A stretch of 64,000 nucleotides of DNA from Tepidamorphaceae bacterium (GCA_028289445.1 JANQPO010000021.1:124001-188000); one strand, 5' to 3'. Counted from the stretch's first letter, positions 21,185 through 31,008 are shown. Notes: generated from the sequence alone by a model not told the origin. Program-made: numbers and translations.

Positions 21185-22729
21185 TCAGACGATGGACGAG
21201 ACCGTCGCACGGATCGGGCGGCTCGGCCTGAGCGTGCCGCGCCAGACGGGGTCGATGTTGTGGCTGTCGACCAGTTCGAAATCAAAGCGCGACAGGACGG
21301 TGGCCAAGACGACAACGGCCTCGATCATTGCAAACCGACCGCCAATGCATGCGCGGGGACCGACACCGAACGGCTGAAAATCGCAGCCACCATCGGCCCG
21401 CCGCAAAAAGCGTTCGGGCATGAAGACTTCCGGATCGGGCCATCGATTCGAGTTGCGGTTCTGCGCCCACACGTTGGCAACCACATAATCGCCGGGGCGA
21501 ATCTCGAAACCGCCAACCGAATCCGGACACTTGGCGTACCGTAAAAGACACGGGACATTCGGATAGAGCCGCATGGTTTCACGGATCGAAGCGGTCAGCC
21601 AGGGAAGGGCATGCTGCCACTCCGTGGGCGGGCGCTTTAAGTGATCGCATGTGCCGAGTTCAGCGCGAACATTGGCCATCGATCGGGGGCAGTTCAACAG
21701 GCAGTAAAGCGTCCACGTCATCGTCACCGCCGTCATCTCGAAGCCCGCGCCAAGCATTCCAGCAAGATTATCCTGGATCTTGCGGACCGCCTTTTTCGAT
21801 TGGCGCCGTTGTGGGTCCCAGTGTCTGACGAAACCCTCCAAAAGGTCGTCTGTCGGCTCGCTTTGAGCGCTCCGTCGAATTCGGTTTAGGACAAATGTCT
21901 GGCCGAACTCGGCGCAAATGTGTGCCAGTTGGATGGCTTTCAGCTTCGACAGGCGCGGTACGCCCCGGGGCAAATTCATCAAATCCACGGGGTCGACGGA
22001 GAGCTGCAACTCGACCGCGTCACTGAAATCTTCCGTGCGCACACGAGACAAGATCTCGGAGCCTGCGGAGCAGAAGGCCTCCGCGACGTTCTCAAAGGAA
22101 ATGCCCTTGATGAAGGCGCCAAGCTCGATCTTAGATGAGGTGTCCAAATCAGCACAGGCGCGCTCCGACACAGCGCGAAATATCTGCGCATACTTCGCCA
22201 GCCATTCCGCGGTGAAGTATCGCCCCGTCACTCGCCGCGCTTCTTTCCACTCGGCTCCTGCATTCGTGATCAAGCTGTCGCCGATCATCGGCCGTGCCAA
22301 GGCGCGCCGGAGCGGGTCCATTCCGTAATTGTCGGCCCCGCGCGCGAACACATATCGAATGAGTTCGGGATCAGAGATGAAAACGGCCCGCAGACCCAGA
22401 AGCCGCACTTCGCAAGCGGGCTTCTCCATCATCTCGCGTGTCTGCAGGCTTAGCGGATCCTTCCGCATCTTGCTCAACACCGTCAGAAACGAGGGCAGGG
22501 TTTCAATGGGGTTGGGAGCACTGGGCCTAAACCGACCCGCGCTTTCGACGTCGGTCACCGACGGTTGTCCGATGTGACCCTGTGGAACAGGGCATGGGAT
22601 GGGTGCCGCTCGTTCGCCCGGCTGGTCGGAATACCGCAGATTCACTTCGGCGGCCTCTGCTGAATGGTCAGGCCCATGATGTTGAAACTCGCTCCGGGCG
22701 CAAGGCCGGTCATGATGTCGACCCTGCAT
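21185..22729 (-). CDS. Cytochrome P450
   Basis: Haem monooxygenase, 514 aa as tracked; the first 60-70 residues are low in P450 character, and the true start may be internal, for example GTG at EVNLRYSD. The ExxR motif (ETMRLYPNVP), PERF (FMPERFL) and haem-Cys loop FQPFGVGPRACIGGRFA are intact. The I-helix reads AGFEMTAVTM, so the usual catalytic Thr after the acidic residue is Met. The 3' end lies just past the malyl-CoA lyase gene. The tracked start overlaps the stop of the upstream RND gene by 20 bp, so the two are probably one transcript. It belongs with the fatty-acid genes that follow, suggesting a fatty-acyl or lipid substrate. Confidence 0.93.
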   Translation of the reverse strand: MQGRHHDRPCARSEFQHHGPDHSAEAAEVNLRYSDQPGERAAPIPCPVPQGHIGQPSVTDVESAGRFRPSAPNPIETLPSFLTVLSKMRKDPLSLQTREMMEKPACEVRLLGLRAVFISDPELIRYVFARGADNYGMDPLRRALARPMIGDSLITNAGAEWKEARRVTGRYFTAEWLAKYAQIFRAVSERACADLDTSSKIELGAFIKGISFENVAEAFCSAGSEILSRVRTEDFSDAVELQLSVDPVDLMNLPRGVPRLSKLKAIQLAHICAEFGQTFVLNRIRRSAQSEPTDDLLEGFVRHWDPQRRQSKKAVRKIQDNLAGMLGAGFEMTAVTMTWTLYCLLNCPRSMANVRAELGTCDHLKRPPTEWQHALPWLTASIRETMRLYPNVPCLLRYAKCPDSVGGFEIRPGDYVVANVWAQNRNSNRWPDPEVFMPERFLRRADGGCDFQPFGVGPRACIGGRFAMIEAVVVLATVLSRFDFELVDSHNIDPVWRGTLRPSRPIRATVSSIV

Positions 22730-24962
22730 GCTGGTGTGCGACGATCAAGGCCGCGGGCAAGACGAACAGGTCCGCCAGCAATGCCAGCACGAAAATAGCG
22801 ATGGAGGCCAGCGCAAACGATCCCACCGTTGGGATTGAACTGCCAAGCGCTGGGATCAGGCCAACGGCCAGTACCACAGTCGTTAAGATCAATGCGGGCG
22901 CGGCCTCGGCGGTCGAACGCCTGATTATGGCCGGGTTCGCATTCAAGATGCCACCGTTCAACCGAACTCGGTTTAGAACGTGTACCGTGTCGTCAACGGC
23001 GATTCCGAAGGCGATGGTCAGTGCGGTCCCACTCCAGAATTGAAGACCGTTCCCGGACAGATGAAGCCAGGCTCCCAGTAGCATGATCGGCAATAGGTTA
23101 GGCAAAAGTGCCGATAGACCAAAGCGCCACCGGCGGAACCAGACCAGGATCAAGGCGCCCGAAAACAGCACTGCGAGCAGCAGAGACACATTGATGTCGC
23201 CGATCAGCTTGGGCGTCATGAAGGCGGCCGTCACGAGCAAACCCGTGGGCGCTCCGATCCAATCTAGGCCCCGATCTTCGATCGCGGCGCCGATGTCGCC
23301 GACGAGCGTTCGGGTTTCCTTGGCGCCAAGGTCCGGCAGGCGCGCGCGTACCAGCGCGAAGTCTCCCTGGGTACTTATGAACTGGCCGCGCTGACCTTCT
23401 GGAAGCTGTGCCAAAGCCTGCGCGATCTGTTCAGGTGTTCCGCCGACAGCGAGATCCGCCGCCGAGATCACGGCAGCCCCGGGCACGCGTTCGGAAAAAA
23501 GCTGGTGCGCCTGCACTATGCGATCGATGTCGCCGGTGCTTTGACCGCTGGATGACAGGGCCACTGGCAAATCGATCGACAGCAACGGCAGCAGAGCCGC
23601 CTCGATCCGGTTCATCGCCCGAAGGGTATCGCTTTTGGGGTTGACGCTTTCTGTGAACTGAAAGCGCGTTTCGATTTGAGTGTAGACGGTGGCGGTCACC
23701 GCGAGGATGGCCAAACTCGCGACGGTCACGCTGCGCGGGTAGCGCACCGCGATTCGCGGCAGCCACGCCGCATTTAGTCCAAATGGCGCTCCTGGCTTTG
23801 TGCGTGGCGATAATCTGGAAAGACCAATGGTTCGCTCGATGGTCATGAACAGCAGAGGGTGAACGAACAATACCGCCGCCAGCGCAAGCATTGTGCCGAC
23901 CAGGCCGGCAACCGCCAAGGTGCGAACCATTTGGGCGTCGGAGAGTAGCAATCCGGCAAAGGCAGCCGCTGTGGTGATCGACGCGAGCGCGCAAGCGGGC
24001 CCGACCCTGCGCAACGATAAAAGGGCGACACTTCCGGTCGTAGACTGCTGCCGCGTGAGCCGCAGATTTTCGAAGGTGAGGTGCAGGCAGTCGGCGAAAC
24101 TAAGGGCCAGGATCAGAAACGGAACGACGATGCTGAGAATGTTGATGTTGATGCCAAGCACGGAAAAGCCGCCTAGGACCCACAGCAACGCCGTCGCCGA
24201 AGGCACGGTCACCAACAGACCCAATCGGACGCTACGCATCGCAACAATCGACAAAAGCGCGGCCAGCGTGCCGCCTGCGGCGTTCAACAAAAGCGTTTCG
24301 CTCGCCAAGATGTCCAGAACCTCAAGGTTCAAGATCGGACCGCCGGTGATCGTCATCCGCAGACCCGTCGCGTCCGTTACGACGGTGCCAAGTCGGTCAA
24401 GCTCGCCGATAATCTGACGAAGCAACGCGGGCTCGGGCACGCTTGCCCCAAAGTCGACGACGACCACGGTGGTTCCCGCCGCGTCGTTCATAAACATCGC
24501 GAAGATCGGAATATCGCTATGCGCTTGGCGAAGAAGGGCCTGGAGCCCCTCGGTTGAATGAATGTCGGCAGGGATGATCGGCCCTCCGGCTTCGGGCCAT
24601 CCTTCAGGGCGCCTTATCGCGAAAGCCGACTGGACCTCGGCTATTCCGTTGACGAACTGCGCTTCAAGTACGAAGTCGCGAACCGCCGCCAAGTTCGAGG
24701 GGTTTGAAAGGGCATCGCCTTCAAACAAGACGGCAACCTGCCGCTCCGCCGTGTGGAAGTGTTCGGAATGCTCCGAATAATCGACATACCACTTCGAAGG
24801 GCCGACGAAGGCCGATTCGAAATCGTAGTCGAACTTCAATGAGGGCAGGGCCCAAATCGACAGAAGGCAAACAACGAGGTAGGCAGCCCAAGCCAGCGGC
24901 AAGGATCGGCGGCTAACCGAACGCAGACTGTCTTGAATCGCACCTCTCCCCCGGTTGAGCAA
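22710..24962 (-). CDS. RND-superfamily (MMPL/HpnN-like) exporter, first copy
   Basis: Inner-membrane RND protein of 750 aa with two halves, each with one membrane helix, a large periplasmic domain and a block of helices. The second half carries FGIAVDDTVHVLNRVRL, a proton-relay type motif. No partner adaptor or outer-membrane channel gene is adjacent, which fits the MMPL/hopanoid-transporter type rather than AcrB-type drug pumps. The tracked start is TTG; no convincing ribosome binding site precedes it, so the N terminus is uncertain. It is divergent from the acyl-AMP ligase/reductase gene. Export of a lipid product is inferred. Confidence 0.88.
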   Translation of the reverse strand: MLNRGRGAIQDSLRSVSRRSLPLAWAAYLVVCLLSIWALPSLKFDYDFESAFVGPSKWYVDYSEHSEHFHTAERQVAVLFEGDALSNPSNLAAVRDFVLEAQFVNGIAEVQSAFAIRRPEGWPEAGGPIIPADIHSTEGLQALLRQAHSDIPIFAMFMNDAAGTTVVVVDFGASVPEPALLRQIIGELDRLGTVVTDATGLRMTITGGPILNLEVLDILASETLLLNAAGGTLAALLSIVAMRSVRLGLLVTVPSATALLWVLGGFSVLGININILSIVVPFLILALSFADCLHLTFENLRLTRQQSTTGSVALLSLRRVGPACALASITTAAAFAGLLLSDAQMVRTLAVAGLVGTMLALAAVLFVHPLLFMTIERTIGLSRLSPRTKPGAPFGLNAAWLPRIAVRYPRSVTVASLAILAVTATVYTQIETRFQFTESVNPKSDTLRAMNRIEAALLPLLSIDLPVALSSSGQSTGDIDRIVQAHQLFSERVPGAAVISAADLAVGGTPEQIAQALAQLPEGQRGQFISTQGDFALVRARLPDLGAKETRTLVGDIGAAIEDRGLDWIGAPTGLLVTAAFMTPKLIGDINVSLLLAVLFSGALILVWFRRWRFGLSALLPNLLPIMLLGAWLHLSGNGLQFWSGTALTIAFGIAVDDTVHVLNRVRLNGGILNANPAIIRRSTAEAAPALILTTVVLAVGLIPALGSSIPTVGSFALASIAIFVLALLADLFVLPAALIVAHQHAGSTS

Positions 24963-25252
24963 AACGCAATTGGGAAATGGCCTGCCCCGTGCCTCGCTGC
25001 GCGTGCGATTGCCGAAGTGACAATAGGCTTGAGCTCAAAATCTGTCTAGGTGGCTTGATATAGCTAGAATGGCATCCTGCGGTCGGAAACGAAGCATTGT
25101 ACCCAGCGTCGGGTTGAGGTCGGGTTCGCCCCGAGTGAGGGGCATCGCTTTGCAATCACAGACAAATATGACAAGTTGCGCGCCGGGGAACCTCACCAAG
25201 AACCGGCGTAAACTTGCCAGCGATTTCAACAACAAACGCGTGGTCTTGACCG
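24963..25252. other. Divergent promoter region of the lipid cluster
   Basis: 290 bp between the minus-strand RND gene and the plus-strand ligase-reductase gene. It contains the perfect 10-bp palindrome TTGAGCTCAA at 25029-25038 and no supported ORF. Overlapping short ORFs in the track look spurious. Confidence 0.4.
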
Positions 25253-28200
25253 GTGCAAACGCTGACAGCGCACCTGGACCGATGGTCGCGACAACAGCCT
25301 GACGCGACGCTTTTCACATTCGGCGATCCGCGTGGCAGGGAAACTGAGCGCTACACCTATCGCCAGTTTGCCGCACGGTCGGTTGCGTTGGCAGCGTACC
25401 TGCGGCTTCGTGGATTGAAGCGTGGTCAACGGGCGCTTTTGCTTCATCCGCCAGGGCTTGAACTCATGGTCGCGTTGATCGCGTGTTGCCGATTGGGTGC
25501 GCTGCCGACCGTCGCGCCGATCTCGGCAACGACGGGCTGGCGCACGGCCGCAACGCGCGCCCGCATCGCAGCGATTGCGGGCGACTGTTCGCCGTCGCTT
25601 GCACTCGCGTGCGCGAGCCAAATCGCCGGGGTCGAACCAGGCGATAAAGCGCTGGGTGGGCTATCGGTCATTGCAACGGATGGCGAAATGCCAGAAGTGT
25701 GGCATTGGCAGGATGAGCCGCACGATATTGCCTTGCTGCAATACACCTCCGGCTCGACCCGCGATCCGCGCGGCGTATGCGTCACGCATCGCAATATCAT
25801 CGCCAATGCCCAAGCCCTCCTGGATCATTCTCCCATCGGCGTAACCTGGCTCCCGCAGTTCCACGATATGGGGCTGATCGGCTACGGCATGTTTCCGATC
25901 GTCATGGGCGGCCGGTCTCACGGCATCGCGCCCGATCATTTTCTCCGGCGCCCGGCGGTCTGGTTCCAGATGATGTCGCACTACCGGGCGACGTTTTGCT
26001 CGGCGCCCAATTTTGGCTTCGATCACTGTCTGCGTCCGGATCGGATCACCGACGCGGATCTTGAGGGCGTCGACCTTTCAAGCCTTCGCGTGCTGGTGAA
26101 TGGCGCTGAGCCGGTATCGCCGGCGTTGTGCCGCCGTTTCGCAAAGCGGTTCGCGTCCTTCGGTTTGCGCCGCGATGTATTGATCACAGCCTACGGTTTG
26201 GCAGAAGCCACGCTGGCAGTGTCCAGTGGCGGTCACGGTGGGCGAGTCTTCAATGCCAATCGCCTTGCTCATGGCGTGGCCACGACCGAGGTGCCCGCGG
26301 GAGGGCGAACGATCGAGCTGGCAAGCTGCGGTCGGGTATTGCCCAGTGTTGATTTGACGATCCGATCACCCACCTCCGGGAAACCCTGCCGCGCCGGAGA
26401 AGTCGGCGAAATCGTGCTCACGGGAGAAAGCATAACACCGGGCCATTGGATCGGCGGCTCGATGCCAAGCCGTGAGGGTCCTTTGGAGACCGGCGATCTC
26501 GGCTTTGAGTTCGACGGCGAACTGTTCGTTTGCGGACGCTCCAGCGATGTCATCATCCGCAACGGCGAGAATTTTCATCCGCAAGATATCGAGGCTGCGG
26601 TGTTGACGGCTAATGCCGACATTCGCAGATGCGTTGCATTTCAGCGCGATGACGGAGAAACGGTCCTCGTTGTCGAACCCGTTGGCCATAGCGCGTTGCC
26701 GGATGCGGCCACGCTCGCGGATCGCGTCGCCAAGGCAACTGGGTTGGTTCTGGATCGCGTGGTTGTGGCGGCAAAGCGAAGCATTCGATACACAACCTCA
26801 GGCAAAATAGCGCGTGGCTTGACGCGCCAGCGCCTGGCCGACGGCAAAATTCGTTGCCTGACAGATACCCCCGTCGCAATCACACCTGTTTCTGACGATG
26901 AGAGCGCCTTCGATTGGCTGGACGCGGCGCTTCGCCGCGATCCGGCACTTGCCGCTTCGCCGTTGGGCGAATCGGGAATCGATTCCTTGCGCCTCGTTGA
27001 ACTCCAGCTTGAACTTGAGGCGCATTTGACGCCTTTGATCGGAGGCGATGTTGTTGACCGTATCAACGGCATGGCCTTGCAGCGGTGGACCTGTGGCGAG
27101 GTGGCTGCCTTGAGGCGGCAGGTGAGCGATGGCGATAGCACTCAGATCCGCCAGCTGACCGAGCGGCTCTTGGGTCAGGACGAGAGCGCCAGGACGGGCG
27201 AGCAGAACCTTATGGTTCGCGATTCATTGCTGCCGCTTCCGAACATGGTAACGGGTCCCGAACATCTTTCAGATACGCGCCCGCGCCCGGCTTTGTTGAC
27301 CGGCGCGACTGGCTTTTTGGGTCCTTTCCTGCTGAGCAGCCTGCTTGAGCAAACCAATGAGGACATCATTGCGATCAGTCGCGCTGACGACGATCGTCAC
27401 GCCCTATGCCGGATCGAAGACGCGTTGCAGCGCGCTGGCTTGTGGGCGAAGGCAGAAGAAAACGGCTTTGCGGCGCGTGTGACGGCATGGCGCGGCGACC
27501 TTGCACACCCGGAACTAGGGCTTTCGCCAAACCGGCGAGAGGTCATCGCCAACACAGGTTTCGACGTTTATCACAATGCGGCACAGGTCGACTACGTGCG
27601 CACCTACGACGCCTTACGCCGGCCCAATGTGGAAGGCGTGCGAAACCTTCTGACGTTGGCCATGACAGGTGCGCCGAAGCGTTTTCACCATGTTTCGAGC
27701 ACATTCATCTTTGGCTGGACAACCGCGCTGCGATTGAACGAAGACGACGGCAACTCCGCGATGAGCGGGCTTGATTTCGGGTACTCGCAAAGCAAATGGG
27801 TGGCCGAGCAGCTCGTGCGCCGAGCTGCGAACGCGGGTCTTGCAACAACCACCTTCCGGCCTTCGCTGATTTCTGTGTCCTCGACCATGCATGGAGACGC
27901 CCATGACGTGGCCGCAAGGATTATCGCCTTCATGATCCGATATGGTGTCGCGGTCGACACGCCGAACCAGATCAGTTTGGTTCCTGTCGACACGCTGGCA
28001 CACAATCTGGTGAGAATGGCGCGGCGCGACCCTCCGCCCGGTTCTGTTTTCCATCTAACGGCCGACCGCTATTACAGCTTGCCCGATCTGACCCGCCAGA
28101 TCGGCGAGAACTTTGGCTATTCTTTCGAATATGTCGACATACCGACGTTCGTCGATCGACTGAACCGCTTCGCCCGTCCCAGCGATCCGGTCTTTCCCTT

Positions 28201-28411
28201 GCGGGATTTTCTGAACCGAGCGGCACCGTTTATCGAGAAGATGACCATGAAACGGTATGATAACCGCCACTATCAAGAGGCGCGGACGAGCGACCCTTTG
28301 GCGTGGCCCGAACCGAGCTTTGCTGAGATTGCAAGACGGATGGTCGGGTTTCTCGATTGCCAAGGCTGGCTGCCATCCACCCGCGCGAGCGTGCCGTCGG
28401 AGAAGGTCTGA
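25253..28411 (+). CDS. Fatty acyl-AMP ligase / acyl carrier / thioester reductase fusion
   Basis: A 1052-aa three-domain protein. Residues about 1-550 are an adenylating domain with YTSGSTRDPRG and the fatty-acyl-AMP-ligase hallmarks WLPQFHDMGLIG and NFGFDHCLRPD. Around residues 560-620 is an acyl carrier domain whose attachment motif ESGIDSL puts the phosphopantetheine Ser near residue 578. From about residue 680 is an NAD(P)H thioester reductase of the Lys2/SDR type, with LLTGATGFLG, HHVSST and YSQSKWVAEQL. The protein should activate a fatty acid, load it on its own carrier and release it as an aldehyde or alcohol. GTG start. Carboxylic acid reductases share this layout, but their A domain is not of the FAAL type. 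Confidence 0.9.
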   Translation: MQTLTAHLDRWSRQQPDATLFTFGDPRGRETERYTYRQFAARSVALAAYLRLRGLKRGQRALLLHPPGLELMVALIACCRLGALPTVAPISATTGWRTAATRARIAAIAGDCSPSLALACASQIAGVEPGDKALGGLSVIATDGEMPEVWHWQDEPHDIALLQYTSGSTRDPRGVCVTHRNIIANAQALLDHSPIGVTWLPQFHDMGLIGYGMFPIVMGGRSHGIAPDHFLRRPAVWFQMMSHYRATFCSAPNFGFDHCLRPDRITDADLEGVDLSSLRVLVNGAEPVSPALCRRFAKRFASFGLRRDVLITAYGLAEATLAVSSGGHGGRVFNANRLAHGVATTEVPAGGRTIELASCGRVLPSVDLTIRSPTSGKPCRAGEVGEIVLTGESITPGHWIGGSMPSREGPLETGDLGFEFDGELFVCGRSSDVIIRNGENFHPQDIEAAVLTANADIRRCVAFQRDDGETVLVVEPVGHSALPDAATLADRVAKATGLVLDRVVVAAKRSIRYTTSGKIARGLTRQRLADGKIRCLTDTPVAITPVSDDESAFDWLDAALRRDPALAASPLGESGIDSLRLVELQLELEAHLTPLIGGDVVDRINGMALQRWTCGEVAALRRQVSDGDSTQIRQLTERLLGQDESARTGEQNLMVRDSLLPLPNMVTGPEHLSDTRPRPALLTGATGFLGPFLLSSLLEQTNEDIIAISRADDDRHALCRIEDALQRAGLWAKAEENGFAARVTAWRGDLAHPELGLSPNRREVIANTGFDVYHNAAQVDYVRTYDALRRPNVEGVRNLLTLAMTGAPKRFHHVSSTFIFGWTTALRLNEDDGNSAMSGLDFGYSQSKWVAEQLVRRAANAGLATTTFRPSLISVSSTMHGDAHDVAARIIAFMIRYGVAVDTPNQISLVPVDTLAHNLVRMARRDPPPGSVFHLTADRYYSLPDLTRQIGENFGYSFEYVDIPTFVDRLNRFARPSDPVFPLRDFLNRAAPFIEKMTMKRYDNRHYQEARTSDPLAWPEPSFAEIARRMVGFLDCQGWLPSTRASVPSEKV

Positions 28412-28466
28412 CCGGCATCGCGGCGCGCGTTGGCAAAGAGGATGGCAATGCACGGGAGCAGACCGA

Positions 28467-29315
28467 ATGCCGGATGTCTTTAAGGGACGCGTCGCGGTGG
28501 TCACGGGTGCCGGCAGCGGGATCGGCCGTGCCCTGGCGCTGGACCTGGCGTCTCGCGGCGCACTGCTTGCGGTCTGCGACATCGATGCGGACGAGGTCGA
28601 GGCGACCGCTGACATGGTGCGGGACCGCGGTGCACAAGCGATTGCGGACCGGCTTGACGTCTCCGATAGGGCTGCCTTCGCTAAGTTCGCGGACCGGGTC
28701 GTAGGTCATTTCGGTGCGGTCAATCAGCTCTACAACAATGCCGGCATCGCCTCGCAGAGCGCCCCCTTCGTCGAGGCAGAGATAGCGCTGTTCGATCAGG
28801 TGTTGTCGGTGAACCTGGACGGCGTGGTCAACGGCACGCGGGCCTTTCTGCCGCACCTGATCGCCAGCGGCGAGGGGCACCTCATCAATATCTCAAGTCT
28901 TAACGGCCTGATGGCGCAGCCGCACATGGCCTCCTACGTGACGAGCAAGTTCGCCGTTCGTGGATTCACGGAGGCGGTCCGTCAGGAGATGATCTACCAT
29001 GATCGCCCTGTCGAGGTGACCCTGGTCCATCCCGGCGGTGTCGCGACGCGGATCGCTTCGCGTACTTTGGAGGGGATAGGCGCGCTTCCGCCTGAGAAAC
29101 AGGCCGAGGCGCGCGAGCAGATTAGGATTTACGAACAGAAGTTTCTGGCGTTGCCGGCGGAGACCGCTGCACGACAGATTCTCGATCAAATGGCGCGGGG
29201 CAGGCGCCGGATCGTTCTGACGGGACGAGCGAAGTTTCTCGACGTGATGGTTCGGCTTTTGCCTGAGTCCTATGTGGGCCTCGTGGCAAAGAAGGCTCGA
29301 AAAATGGTCGAATGA
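28467..29315 (+). CDS. Short-chain dehydrogenase/reductase
   Basis: Classical SDR of 282 aa from the ATG at 28467; the tracked 352-aa ORF includes a spurious N-terminal extension that overlaps the upstream gene. Motifs are VTGAGSGIGRALALDLASRG (cofactor), NNAGIAS, the catalytic Ser in NISSLNG, and YVTSK. Length and the C-terminal region (LDVMVRLLPESYVGLVAKKARKMVE) resemble membrane-associated SDRs acting on lipophilic substrates. It lies 55 bp after the ligase-reductase gene, so reduction of a fatty aldehyde or oxidation of a hydroxy-lipid is plausible. Confidence 0.92.
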   Translation: MPDVFKGRVAVVTGAGSGIGRALALDLASRGALLAVCDIDADEVEATADMVRDRGAQAIADRLDVSDRAAFAKFADRVVGHFGAVNQLYNNAGIASQSAPFVEAEIALFDQVLSVNLDGVVNGTRAFLPHLIASGEGHLINISSLNGLMAQPHMASYVTSKFAVRGFTEAVRQEMIYHDRPVEVTLVHPGGVATRIASRTLEGIGALPPEKQAEAREQIRIYEQKFLALPAETAARQILDQMARGRRRIVLTGRAKFLDVMVRLLPESYVGLVAKKARKMVE

Positions 29316-29354
29316 TTGGTTTTGATGCAGCCCTGCGGTCTTGGCTGCCCAGTC

Positions 29355-30920
29355 TCAAACACCCTGCCGCGCGAGGTGTGCCAGGACTCTGGTGAGGACG
29401 CGGGGGTCCCAGTCTGGCCGGGCGACCGGAGGCGGGCTCGGTTGCCCGCTGTTCAGCGCCGCAATCGCCTCCCATGCAGTGCGGACGGAATATTCGACGG
29501 TGAAGACGGTGTCCGCCGGCAACTCGACGAACTGGCCGATACAGGCGTAGTTGAGCGCACCCGCTGGCCGGATCTCGGGCCGGTCGCCTGGGCGGCGGGG
29601 CATGAACTGGCTGGTGATCAGCGGCATGCGGCAGCCGATCAGTTGCGCCCCCTCGAAGATATGCGCACGCGTGGCGGTGTCCATCTCCAGGTGGCCGGCT
29701 ATCTCCTCGATGATCTGCGCACCGTCGGCCTGTTCCATCGTCACGCCGCAATGGGTGCCGGGCTGGTCGGGACATAGGCCGAAGCCCCACATCACCTCGC
29801 TGCCTGGCGGCTGATCTCGGAAGTGCGGCTGCTTGAAGGTAACGAGTGACGCCCGCCACGGCGAGTATTCAAGCGCATAGATTACCGTCGCCGGCGCGGC
29901 AGGAGGGCGAAGCGTGGCGAGGTGATCCCCGAGCCGTTCTGTCGGTAGCGTGATCGTGAACGATTGCCAGCCCGTCAGTTTGGGGTCAGGTGCAAACGCT
30001 TCGGGGCGCCCGAAACCTGGAACCGCGGCGAGCCGCCGCCATAGATCGAATGCAGGCGTCGACTTCGGTTCAGCCGGAACCGGTTCTCCGGGTGCACCGC
30101 AACTGGCGCCGTCGGTCATGGAACCGAGCGTGAAATAGACCCGATCATCGGGTTGAATTGGGACGGACGTGTCGTTGACCGTCAAAGCGGTGACGTGCCG
30201 GCCGTTTGACGTTTCCTGGAAGGCGGCATCGACAACGCAGCTTCTTGGGCGGAAGTCCACATTGTTGGCGCGCAACCAGTGCATTAGCGGTTCGATCAGC
30301 GATTCCGCCTGATTGTATCGCGTCGAGAAGATGCCCTCGTGATGGTTCACATGCTGCGCAAGGTGGAGGAACCGATGTAGGTAGCGTCGAAACTCTGTCG
30401 CGGAATGCCAGGGTTGAAATGCGAAAGCGGTCGACATGGTCAGCCACATGCGCGAGTCGAAGAAATCGCGCGTGAGGATGTCGCAGATGCGCAGGCCGGC
30501 CAGCCGTTTCTCGCCCCGAACCATCAGTCCGGCGAGTGCCTGGATTTGCGCACGCGGCACTTTCATCGCGGGCTTTTCGGCGGATCCGCCGGGTCTTAGA
30601 TGAATGCAGGCATAGGGCACCGGGTTCTCGCGGTTGAACGCCTCGAACTCCTTGCCGAGTGTTTCGCCCGGTCGGTCCGGGGACGGGATATCGCGCATGA
30701 GATCCAACATGCAGCGGTAGTTCTGCTCGAACATACGAGCGCCGCGCATGATGTATGCGCCGCCGGGAACCTGCGCGCCATCAAGGCTGCCGCCCGCGCC
30801 TCCGGATTTTTCGAAGATGACGATGCGGCGGCCGTCAACACCGTGATCACGGATCAGCAGCACCGCGCCCGCAATCGCCGCGATGCCGCCTCCGACAAAA
30901 AAATGTCGTGCCGCACTCAC
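29355..30920 (-). CDS. Oleate hydratase-family protein
   Basis: FAD-dependent fatty acid hydratase (myosin-cross-reactive antigen family), 521 aa. The N-terminal flavin motif VGGGIAAIAGAVLLIRD, EKSGGAGGSLDG, FQPWHSATEFRRYLHRF and the C-terminal LITSQFMPRRPGDRPE are typical of the family, which adds water to the cis-9 double bond of unsaturated fatty acids. The motif RGGREM of characterised enzymes reads RGARMF here, losing the Glu implicated in catalysis. It is convergent with the SDR and followed on its strand by the cluster's intergenic hairpin and, upstream, the second RND gene. It may provide 10-hydroxy acids to the pathway. Confidence 0.9.
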   Translation of the reverse strand: MSAARHFFVGGGIAAIAGAVLLIRDHGVDGRRIVIFEKSGGAGGSLDGAQVPGGAYIMRGARMFEQNYRCMLDLMRDIPSPDRPGETLGKEFEAFNRENPVPYACIHLRPGGSAEKPAMKVPRAQIQALAGLMVRGEKRLAGLRICDILTRDFFDSRMWLTMSTAFAFQPWHSATEFRRYLHRFLHLAQHVNHHEGIFSTRYNQAESLIEPLMHWLRANNVDFRPRSCVVDAAFQETSNGRHVTALTVNDTSVPIQPDDRVYFTLGSMTDGASCGAPGEPVPAEPKSTPAFDLWRRLAAVPGFGRPEAFAPDPKLTGWQSFTITLPTERLGDHLATLRPPAAPATVIYALEYSPWRASLVTFKQPHFRDQPPGSEVMWGFGLCPDQPGTHCGVTMEQADGAQIIEEIAGHLEMDTATRAHIFEGAQLIGCRMPLITSQFMPRRPGDRPEIRPAGALNYACIGQFVELPADTVFTVEYSVRTAWEAIAALNSGQPSPPPVARPDWDPRVLTRVLAHLARQGV

Positions 30921-30963
30921 CTATGCCCCGCCCCCCGGCGATTGTGTGAGCGGAGATGTGATG

Positions 30964-30991
30964 TCGGGCCGGCCGTTGAGTCAAGGCCCGA
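30964..30991. other. Inverted repeat between oleate hydratase and RND genes
   Basis: Seven-bp perfect arms TCGGGCC/GGCCCGA separated by 14 nt in the 88-bp gap between two minus-strand genes. No T tract follows on either strand, so it is not a clear terminator; a regulatory or mRNA-processing hairpin is possible. Confidence 0.35.
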
Positions 30992-31008
30992 TCAATCGGA
31001 ATTGGCTG

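Noticed and set aside
28257-28466. N-terminal 70 residues of the tracked 352-aa SDR
   Set aside because: This part overlaps the upstream ligase-reductase gene, has no SDR character, and the ATG at 28467 gives a normal SDR start.
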